Shown in pieces: positions 1 to 6,400 of a stretch of 8,014 nt of DNA. Origin of the DNA: an uncultured Synergistales bacterium. Lineage in GTDB: Bacteria; Synergistota; Synergistia; Synergistales; Aminobacteriaceae. A program made the position numbers and the translations under genes. The notes beneath the pieces were generated by a model. The model made no database searches and was not told the DNA's origin. It worked only from the letters and a program-made list of their open reading frames with translations. The stretch covers positions 8,391-16,404 of the forward strand of contig CAJODX010000039.1 of the NCBI GenBank assembly GCA_905233295.1. Reading direction: 5' to 3'. The stretch's first letter is position 1. Every line of letters starts with the position of its first letter.

Positions 1-926
1 AAAATTTTCAGCACAAGAGTCCATAAGAAAATCGTGAAAACTGAAATTACCGTTGTCGCGCAGACAAGCTGACCTGCGAGTTTCCCGTCCGCTCCCATAG
101 CTACAGCCATTGGATAAGACGCGACTGCTGAAGGTGCTGCGAAAATTATCATCATTGCACAAAGACTTTGATCTCTGAAACCGGCTAAGATTGAAACCGG
201 CATAAATATCACAGGCACTAAAAACATTCGCAGAAATATTCCCCACGCCAGCAGTTTTTTATCGCCGCCCGAAGCCATTTCAAGTCCGACACCGAGCGAA
301 ATAAAACTCACGGTCGTTGTGGAGTTGGCAACGCTGCGTACCGTCGCAAAAACAGGACTCGGCAAAGAAAGATTCAAAATTTTGAAAGCAAACGCAAAAA
401 TCGCGCCGATTATCATTGGATTTTTAAGGACAGCGGCAAATAATTTTACGAAATTCGCTTTGCCTGAACGGTTTAATTCAAGAATGACCGCCGCAAAAAT
501 ATTTATCGCGGGTATCACGAGAACTCCGAGCATTATGACAATGCCTGCGCTGCCTTCACCGTAAAGAGCCTCTGTAACGGCAACACCGAACAAAATATAA
601 TTTCCGCGCCCAACCGCTTGTCCTATGACCGAAGATTTATTGCCGTCGGGCGTGAGAAGTCTTGGAAAATAAATGCAGAAAGTAAAAATTACGAGCAAAG
701 AAATTCCCGCGAAAATCATTTCTTTCACTAAAAAGCCTTGCGAGAAATCCATTTCGTAAATATTTTTGAACAGCAGCATGGGCATGAAAAATCTGAAGAT
801 TATCCTGTCAAATTCTTTCATTGAAGGACGCGTTATCCAGCCTTCTGTTCTGGAAATCCAGCCAAGCAGCATTAAAATTATCATCGGTACAACAACACGG
901 AGCGATGCAAAAAAACTTTCAGCCAT
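1..926 (-). CDS. AEC-family (auxin efflux carrier-like) permease, 3' end cut by window edge
   Basis: Predicted inner-membrane transporter of the AEC family, whose bacterial members include malate and other organic-acid permeases; the substrate cannot be told from sequence. The minus-strand frame stays open for 308 codons from the ATG at 926-924 and runs off position 1. Bacterial AEC proteins are usually 300-320 residues, so only a few codons should be missing. Visible family traits are an N-terminal helix ending in LMLLGW, the segment IIFRFFMPMLLFKNIY, the motif GRGNYILFGVAV near residue 107, a charged central stretch (ELNRSGKANFVKLFAAVLKNP) and alternating hydrophobic helices (MIIGAIFAFAFKI, VIFMPVSILAGF). 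The start is well supported by a strong Shine-Dalgarno 10 bases upstream. The gene lies 7 bases behind mreD, so it is the last visible gene of the mre operon. It is not a usual mre-operon member. Family call is firm; substrate is unknown. Confidence 0.87.
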   Translation of the reverse strand, partial: MAESFFASLRVVVPMIILMLLGWISRTEGWITRPSMKEFDRIIFRFFMPMLLFKNIYEMDFSQGFLVKEMIFAGISLLVIFTFCIYFPRLLTPDGNKSSVIGQAVGRGNYILFGVAVTEALYGEGSAGIVIMLGVLVIPAINIFAAVILELNRSGKANFVKLFAAVLKNPMIIGAIFAFAFKILNLSLPSPVFATVRSVANSTTTVSFISLGVGLEMASGGDKKLLAWGIFLRMFLVPVIFMPVSILAGFRDQSLCAMMIIFAAPSAVASYPMAVAMGADGKLAGQLVCATTVISVFTIFLWTLVLKI

Positions 927-933
927 TAAAAAT

Positions 934-1413
934 TTACCTCCCCTGTGTGAGATTCTGCTGAATCTTTTTGAAAAATAAATACATCGTTACAAGAATCGCA
1001 GGAAGCGAATAAACCTGCTGAAGCAGAAAAAAATTCCACGCCGTACTGCCTGCGAGAATTAATATAGGCAGCAAAGGCGGAACAATCTGTGAAATTTCCA
1101 TTAAAATAAAAAACAGAAAACCTGTATGTCCCTGCGGAGGTACAGCCTCCCAGATTTTTATGAATATCAAAACGGCGCAGACATTTCCAAGCGTAAAAAA
1201 TCCGGGTATTCCTATCCAGCGTAAATCCCATAAAATTCCTCCGGCAAATGCGCTCCATATTGCACGGAGATTTACATCGCTGCTGTCATTGAATGAAAGA
1301 TTATAGACAAGTCCAAGCATAAAAAGTCCCGGAATGTGCATCTCTCCGCCGTTGAGTACTGTGAGAAAATCCTGAATCAGCCATAAAATTATTAAAAGCA
1401 TTTCACAAATCAA
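934..1413 (-). CDS. mreD: Rod shape-determining protein MreD
   Basis: MreD is a small polytopic inner-membrane protein of the elongasome that binds MreC and supports side-wall peptidoglycan synthesis. The product is 159 residues from a TTG at 1413, or 155 from an ATG at 1401; both fit the family (about 150-180). Several hydrophobic helices are visible (about 5-20, 27-40, 52-66, 73-88, 97-122 and 126-148). The typical MreD segment with a small-residue-rich helix and acidic residue, GGILWDLRWIGIPGFFTLG, lies at 58-76. I keep the TTG because it overlaps the mreC stop (TTGA), a classic coupling arrangement; neither start has a clear Shine-Dalgarno. MreD is poorly conserved, so the call leans on topology and on its position behind mreB and mreC. 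The downstream permease begins 7 bases after its stop. Confidence 0.88.
   Translation of the reverse strand: MICEMLLIILWLIQDFLTVLNGGEMHIPGLFMLGLVYNLSFNDSSDVNLRAIWSAFAGGILWDLRWIGIPGFFTLGNVCAVLIFIKIWEAVPPQGHTGFLFFILMEISQIVPPLLPILILAGSTAWNFFLLQQVYSLPAILVTMYLFFKKIQQNLTQGR
937..944 (-). promoter_or_regulatory. Shine-Dalgarno of the AEC permease, abutting the mreD stop
   Basis: On the minus strand AGGGGAGG is followed directly by the mreD stop TAA (936-934) and, 10 bases after the motif, by the permease ATG. The last two sense codons of mreD (GGG AGG) are themselves part of the ribosome-binding site. Ribosomes finishing mreD are therefore in place to start the permease, which suggests translational coupling. 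Confidence 0.75.
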
Positions 1414-2180
1414 TAATTAACCGTATAAAATTTTGACATATCAACACCAGGCTCTATTTTATACGTTGCATAGCCGTCCGACCCAGAAGAAATTTCTCCG
1501 GCGATCTTTCCAATGGGAAGTCCGGGCGGAAGCTGTTCGCCTATCATTGCCGTGCTGACTCTCATTCCCGTTTTAACTCCGCGTCCGGCTGGAATGTAAC
1601 GCAACAGCACAGAGCCTCCTCCGTCTCCGACAATAACTCCGAGTTCACGTGTTTCTTCTATTACAGCAGGAATCATAAAGGACGGCGATGTTATCAGCTC
1701 AGCCCATGATGACATCGTTGAAACAGAACTCACACGACCGAGCAGATAGCCGTTATAAAAAATCGGAAGTCCCTGAGAGATGCTGTCAATCTCGCCTTTG
1801 TCGATTCTGATTTCGTTCCACCACGACATTGGCGTGCGCAAAGCCACTCTTGCTGTTTTTCTGTCAGGCTTTATATCCTCAGAATAAATTTTTTCGCCGA
1901 TGAGTTTTGCAAGGTCAATACGAAGGCGGGAATTTTCCTCACGGAGTTTTATGACTTCGGCATTCAGTGAATTTTTATCACGCGACCATGAACGCCATTC
2001 CAAAAATACATCACGCATAATGACAGCAGGATATTCCGGAATAAACAGCAAAGCCCCCCAAAGATCGACAATGTTTTTTACAAGTCCAAGCCCGGAGCTT
2101 ATCCCCAACAAAAATAATGCCAGTATCAAAGCCGCAAGACCGTGTACAAGCTCTCTGGTCGTGTTTCGAGTGCTGTCCAT
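1410..2180 (-). CDS. mreC: Rod shape-determining protein MreC
   Basis: MreC is a bitopic inner-membrane protein whose periplasmic part links MreB and MreD to the elongation penicillin-binding protein PBP2. The product is 256 residues, slightly short for the family (often 270-370). It has a short charged cytoplasmic N-terminus (1-13) and one membrane helix at about 14-35. A predicted coiled coil follows at about 66-96 (AEVIKLREENSRLRIDLAKL). The beta-rich MreC domain occupies 108-256. Family-type motifs include RTPMSWWNEIRIDKG (115-129), QGLPIFYNGYLLGRV (136-150) and a late glycine/proline-rich stretch with LPPGLPIGKI (217-226). The ATG lies 11 bases behind the mreB stop and has no obvious Shine-Dalgarno, so it may depend on ribosomes leaving mreB. 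Its TGA stop overlaps the TTG start of mreD. Confidence 0.95.
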   Translation of the reverse strand: MDSTRNTTRELVHGLAALILALFLLGISSGLGLVKNIVDLWGALLFIPEYPAVIMRDVFLEWRSWSRDKNSLNAEVIKLREENSRLRIDLAKLIGEKIYSEDIKPDRKTARVALRTPMSWWNEIRIDKGEIDSISQGLPIFYNGYLLGRVSSVSTMSSWAELITSPSFMIPAVIEETRELGVIVGDGGGSVLLRYIPAGRGVKTGMRVSTAMIGEQLPPGLPIGKIAGEISSGSDGYATYKIEPGVDMSKFYTVNY

Positions 2181-2191
2181 TCAAAAAAATT

Positions 2192-3244
2192 TTATTTCGA
2201 GCCGCCGACGGGCGTTAAAGCTTTGCGCATCGAGGAAATATCATCGAGAATTTTTCCAATGCCCAACGCAACAGAAAATAAAGGTTTTTCAGCTACAACA
2301 ACAGGCGTGTTGATGGCACGGGACAATCTTTCGGCAAGTCCGTTCATTAACGCGACACCTCCTGTCATAATAACGCCTCTGTCAACAACGTCCTTGGCAA
2401 GTTCGGGAGGAGTTTTTTCGAGTGCGACCTTCACCATGTCTTCAATGCCCGTAAAAACAGATCCCATTGCTTCACGAACCTCTATTGAAGACACCGTGCA
2501 GCTCCTTGGAAGTCCGTCTGAGAGGTCGCGCCCTTTTACATTCATTTCGAGTTCTGTTTCCATAGGCAGAGCAGAGCCTATTGTATTTTTAACTTCCTCG
2601 GCTGTTATTTCACCTATCAAAAGAGCATAACGCTGGCGAATCATATTAATGATAGCGTTGTCCATCGTCCGACCGGCTGAACGCAATGAACTCGTTACGA
2701 CAATGCCCCCGAGTGAAATGACGCTAACTTCGCTCGTGCCGCCGCCAATGTCGATGATCATATTTCCGTTAGGTTTGTTGATTGGAAGTCCGACACCTAA
2801 AGCCGCGCTGATGGGTTCTTCAACGATATACGCCTCGCCTGCGCCCGCTCCTAATGTTGCGTCTATAACGGCTCTGCGTTCAACACCTGTTACCTCGGCT
2901 GGAATTGAAATAACAACTCTGGGGTGAACAATGAAAGAATTATTTGCGCTTACACGTTTAATACAGTGGCGCAGAAGTTCCTGCGTCATATCAAAATTTG
3001 CAATGACTCCGCCTTCAAGAGGCCAGACGGCTTCGATACCGCCCGGAACTTTTCCTGACATTGCCTTTGCGTCATGCCCGACCGCAATGATTTCATAATT
3101 TTCACTGCGCGGAAATTTTTTCGTGGCAACAGCAGACGGTTCACTGAATACTATGCCTTTATCTTTTACGTAAACTACTGTATTCGATGACCCAAGGTCG
3201 ATACCGACATCAAGTCCCATCATTCCAGAAAACATTTTGAACAT
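2192..3244 (-). CDS. mreB: Actin-like rod shape-determining protein MreB
   Basis: MreB is the bacterial actin homologue. It polymerises with ATP into membrane-bound filaments that orient the lateral cell-wall synthesis machinery. At 350 residues it has the normal length. All actin-fold motifs are present: phosphate-1 loop DLGSSNT (16-22; the common form is DLGTANT), the conserved VEEP (141-144) holding the catalytic glutamate, phosphate-2 loop DIGGGTSE (165-172), GRDLSDGLP (238-246) and the adenosine motif TGGVALMNGL (294-303). The first residues, MFKMFSGMMG, could form the short amphipathic membrane-binding helix seen in Gram-negative MreBs. The ATG at 3244 is chosen because a GAGG lies 11 bases upstream; later in-frame ATGs (residues 4, 8, 9) would remove this helix. 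It is the first gene of the leftward operon, and the mreC-mreD context separates it from Mbl-type paralogues. Confidence 0.98.
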   Translation of the reverse strand: MFKMFSGMMGLDVGIDLGSSNTVVYVKDKGIVFSEPSAVATKKFPRSENYEIIAVGHDAKAMSGKVPGGIEAVWPLEGGVIANFDMTQELLRHCIKRVSANNSFIVHPRVVISIPAEVTGVERRAVIDATLGAGAGEAYIVEEPISAALGVGLPINKPNGNMIIDIGGGTSEVSVISLGGIVVTSSLRSAGRTMDNAIINMIRQRYALLIGEITAEEVKNTIGSALPMETELEMNVKGRDLSDGLPRSCTVSSIEVREAMGSVFTGIEDMVKVALEKTPPELAKDVVDRGVIMTGGVALMNGLAERLSRAINTPVVVAEKPLFSVALGIGKILDDISSMRKALTPVGGSK

Positions 3245-3255
3245 TTTTTTATAAA

Positions 3256-3259
3256 CCTC
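3256..3259 (-). promoter_or_regulatory. Ribosome-binding site of mreB
   Basis: GAGG on the minus strand, 11 bases before the ATG at 3244. The spacing is slightly long but acceptable. It supports this start over the later in-frame ATG at residue 4, which would be 20 bases away. Confidence 0.55.
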
Positions 3260-3269
3260 GCAAGATGCC

Positions 3270-3291
3270 CTTCCGATTTCACCAACGGAAG
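3270..3291 (-). promoter_or_regulatory. Small inverted repeat in the mreB leader
   Basis: CTTCCG at 3270-3275 and CGGAAG at 3286-3291 can pair as a 6-base stem around a 10-base loop. In the predicted mreB transcript this hairpin lies 10 bases upstream of the GAGG ribosome-binding site. There is no U-tract behind it, so it is not a terminator. It could be an operator half-site pair, a weak leader hairpin or chance. Confidence 0.3.
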
Positions 3292-3307
3292 ATGAATTGC
3301 TTTCGAC

Positions 3308-3336
3308 ATTATATAATAAGCAAACTGAAATTCGCG
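3308..3336 (-). promoter_or_regulatory. Putative promoter of the mreBCD operon
   Basis: A perfect minus-strand TATAAT lies at 3313-3308, which would start transcription near 3301 and give a leader of about 57 bases. At the 17-base spacing (3336-3331) the sequence is CGCGAA, not a -35 consensus, and it lies inside the palindrome TTCGCGAA. A-tracts just upstream could act as an UP-like element. The -10 is convincing; the lack of a -35 suggests an activator or another contact. Confidence 0.5.
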
Positions 3337-3384
3337 AAAAAAATTTAAAAAAAATTTTTTATGTAATTTAGCGGAAAAAAATCG

Positions 3385-3390
3385 TATAAT
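3385..3390 (+). promoter_or_regulatory. Putative -10 box of the rightward operon
   Basis: A perfect TATAAT 29 bases before the TTG start, giving a short leader of about 23 bases that still contains the ribosome-binding site. The 17-base-spaced -35 position (3362-3367, TGTAAT) is a poor match. It is flanked by two CGGAAAA copies at 3372-3378 and 3394-3400, 22 bases apart. It is a likelier start point than the plus-strand TATAAT at 3312-3317, which would also work but with a leader of about 100 bases. Confidence 0.5.
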
Positions 3391-3406
3391 TAACGGAAAA
3401 TTTTTT

Positions 3407-3411
3407 GGAAG
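3407..3411 (+). promoter_or_regulatory. Ribosome-binding site that fixes the TTG start of the TamB/AsmA-like gene
   Basis: GGAAG lies 8 bases before the TTG at 3420-3422. The codon directly before that TTG (3417-3419) is an in-frame TAA, so translation cannot start earlier. The next in-frame TTG is at residue 18 and the first in-frame ATG at residue 98; both would destroy the N-terminal membrane helix. The TTG start is therefore well supported. Confidence 0.7.
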
Positions 3412-3419
3412 TGAATTAA

Positions 3420-6400
3420 TTGCGATTTTTAGGCTCGCTTATAAAATATTTTATATATCTGTGTGTAATCTTGATTGCTGTTGGGGCTGCGCTGTTCTGG
3501 TTCGATACAGGCTCGTGGCTTGTTTTGCCTTTGGCGCGGAGAGCTGGGAATTTTTTTCTCGATCCTCTGAAACTTGAAATCGAAAATATTAACGGATCTG
3601 TTCGCAACGGCTTTGCTGTTGAAGGAATAAAATTAATTTCGGGCGATGAAGATTTATTTGCGCTTGATCATGCTGCTGTAAGTCCTGACTGGGATTTAGC
3701 CTTGAAAGGCATGGACGGTGCGCCTTTTATAAAATATCTGAACGTTCGCGGAGTGAGTTCCGATTTAGATAAAGTTACGGCACTCGCGAATCATTTTGCT
3801 GCACACGAGAAAGCCGAAGCTGAAGAAGACGAAAAAGAAACGCTGAATTTAACTCTTAATCCGTTTGACCTTTCAATCGAAGACGTAAATTTCGGAACAC
3901 CTTACGCAGATTTAGAACTTTCGGCACTGACTTTTGACAAAGCCGGAAATTTTTTTCTCGATTCAAAAATTATTTCAGGCGAAAATATTTTCCCGTTTAA
4001 AACCAACGCACTCGTGAATTTGAATCCGATTGAAATTTTATCTTCAGATCTTTTCATTGGCAAAAATTCAAAAGGATCTTTAACCGCAGCTCTTGAACCT
4101 TTGAAAGCCGATTTGAATCTTTCAGCATTATCGCTCGATGAGTTATTAAAATTCGCGCCGCCCATTGACATAAAAATTTCAGGACTTCTCGATTCAAAAA
4201 TTTCCGCTGAAGCTGACGGGGATTTTATTAAAGCCGCCGGAGTCGTTTCAATGCCGGAAGCCGAAATCATGGACATTCCTCTGAATTTCAAAATCCCGTT
4301 CACGTGGGACGGTGAAAAAATATTTTCTCTCATTGACGCGGTATTGAACACTGAAGCGGCAAAATTAAATCTCAGCGCGTCCGCAGACATTTCCGATATG
4401 AAAATTTCAGCGAAAGGCTCTGCAAAAAATCTTTCCTTAACGGAGATAGGCTCGATGTTTGCGCCTGACCTTAAATTAAAAGGCACGGGCGGCAATGTTG
4501 ATTTTGACATTGACGCAATCGCGAGCGGAGATATTCTCTCGAACACACGCGCGGACATTCATGCAGACATGCCTTCGGTTTCGGCAATGGGAATAAAAAT
4601 TCTGGAAAATCTCGCGGCAAAAATAAAATTAAACCGAGCTGAAGCTCCAAAACTTGACGTTAGCGGAAAAATTTTCGGAGGAAAACTGTTCGCACGCGGC
4701 GAGGTAACTCAGGATTTCAAGCCTCAGGCTGTTGTTTCACTCGTGAATGTTGACGTTCCGACTCTGCTCGGCGTTTTTCCGGAAGCTGCAAAGTCTGTTA
4801 AAAAACCTTCGGGCAAAATCACTCTCAGGACGATAATTTCAGAAAATCTTAACGTCAATACAACTCTTACATCAGATAAACTCGCGGCAAACGGTGTCGC
4901 ACTGTCCAACATAAAGGCAAACGCAAATTACAGCGCGTCAAAAAATACAGCCGAACTTGAATCTTTCAGCGCGAATTTAGGCAAAGGCTTGATAACGGCA
5001 TTCGGCGGAGCTGACCTCAACACGGGAAATTTCAGCGCAACCGCACGGACAGAAAATTTAGACCTGCGAATCATTCCTGAGTTAAAACAGGTTATGGGCG
5101 TTTACAATCTCGAAGCCAACGCGTCCGGAAATTACAATGATGTTAATAAAATAAAAGCCAACGCTGTCTTAAACGCGCGCAACATCGGCTATGCCGGAAT
5201 GAAAATAGGAAATGTCGATTTGCCTGTGAGTTACGCAAACAATATATTGAATATTTCAAATGCAAAAGCGAATCTTCCCGGCGGCACGTTAAATCTTACA
5301 GGGAATGTAAACTTGAAAAACACTTCAAATCCTGCCTTTGATCTTGCGGCTTCAACACGCGGAATAAATCTTGCTGAAACTCTCAGGGCTTTTAATCTTC
5401 AAGATAAAAACATGCCTGTGTCGGGAAAAATTTCGGGTGCGGCTAACGTGAGGGGAAATTTGAAAAATCCTTCGCTCAACGCAACACTGAGAGCTGATAG
5501 CGTCAAAGCTGGAAATCTCGTGAACATGCCTAACGCTGTCATCGAGGCAAAAGGCGATATGAAAAATATAACGCTGACGAAACTCGACGCAAAAGTCAAC
5601 GATGCTGACATCAAAGGCTTCGGCTCTGTTGCAATAAATCAGAAAAATTTCAACAACAGCAAAGTAAATCTTTCTGCAAACGTAAAACATTTTGACATTA
5701 AAAAAGCTTTGAGTGCCGCAATGGGAAATTCGCCTGTTGACGGACTTATAGACGCGAGCGCAAACGTCAGAGGGACAATCGCGAATCCCGAAGCCGAATT
5801 AAAAATCGCGCGTCCGATTTTCTACGGCAAAAATGAAATTCGGGACATCAGCGTGAAATTAAATTCGCCGGAATTAAATCACTATAAAATCAACGCCGGA
5901 GCAAGAATCGCAAACTTCAAGCCCGAAGCTGACATTGACGTAAAACAAAACGCCGGTGTCTGGTTTTACCGCGTTGACACAAAGCCCCTCGACATTAACA
6001 GTGCGATTGAAACTCAAATGCCGGATATGTCGGGAATGGCGAAAGGTTTCGCGAAAGTCAGCGTAACGGGAAACACGAAAGCAAATTCAAATATCAATAT
6101 CAACGCATCCGCAAAAGAAATTAAAATCATGGACAAAATGAGCGTGAAAGATATTTCGCTGCCTGTCGTTTACTCCCTTGCGAAAAATAAAATCGAAATG
6201 AAAAACGGCTTTGCAAAACTCAGCGAAGGTGAAATTAAATCCGGACTTGACGTTGATTTAACGAAAAAAATTTTTAACGGCAAAGTCAAAATTTCCGATC
6301 TGGATTTCGGAAAACTCGCCGCGCCGTTTATGCCTGAGGGTGAACTTGTAGGCAAAGTCAGTGCTGAAGTTACGATGAAGGGCGGTTTCGGAGTTATGCC

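Larger units (their letters stand above)
3245..3419. other. Divergent intergenic control region between mreB and the TamB/AsmA-like gene
   Basis: This 175-base stretch is the only sizeable non-coding region in the window. From left to right it holds the mreB ribosome-binding site, a short inverted repeat in the mreB leader (3270-3291), a palindromic ATTATATAAT with TATAAT on both strands (3308-3317), an 8-base palindrome TTCGCGAA (3331-3338), an A- and T-tract block (3337-3361) that may be intrinsically bent, a second rightward TATAAT (3385-3390) and the ribosome-binding site of the rightward gene. No gene, tRNA or terminator hairpin is visible. Confidence 0.7.

Noticed and set aside
319..978. 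Plus-strand open frames of 81 and 70 codons opposite the AEC permease
   Set aside because: The minus strand is open throughout and encodes a coherent AEC transporter, so these are shadows.
926..1258. 110-codon minus-strand open frame overlapping mreD
   Set aside because: Out-of-frame shadow of mreD with no membrane pattern or family motif; mreD itself has the expected topology and context.
1900..2630. Plus-strand open frames of 137 and 162 codons opposite mreB and mreC
   Set aside because: Antisense to clearly conserved genes, low-complexity Ser/Thr-rich products, no plausible start signals.
3337..3361. A/T block considered as a terminator or origin-type AT-rich element
   Set aside because: There is no GC-rich stem before the T run and no repeated DnaA-box-like 9-mers; it is better read as promoter-proximal A-tracts.
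3902..4558. 218-codon open frame on the minus strand inside the TamB/AsmA-like gene
   Set aside because: It lies wholly antisense to a well-supported gene. Its serine- and phenylalanine-rich product mirrors the GAA/AAA/GAC-rich codons of the sense strand. No ribosome-binding site or recognisable domain.
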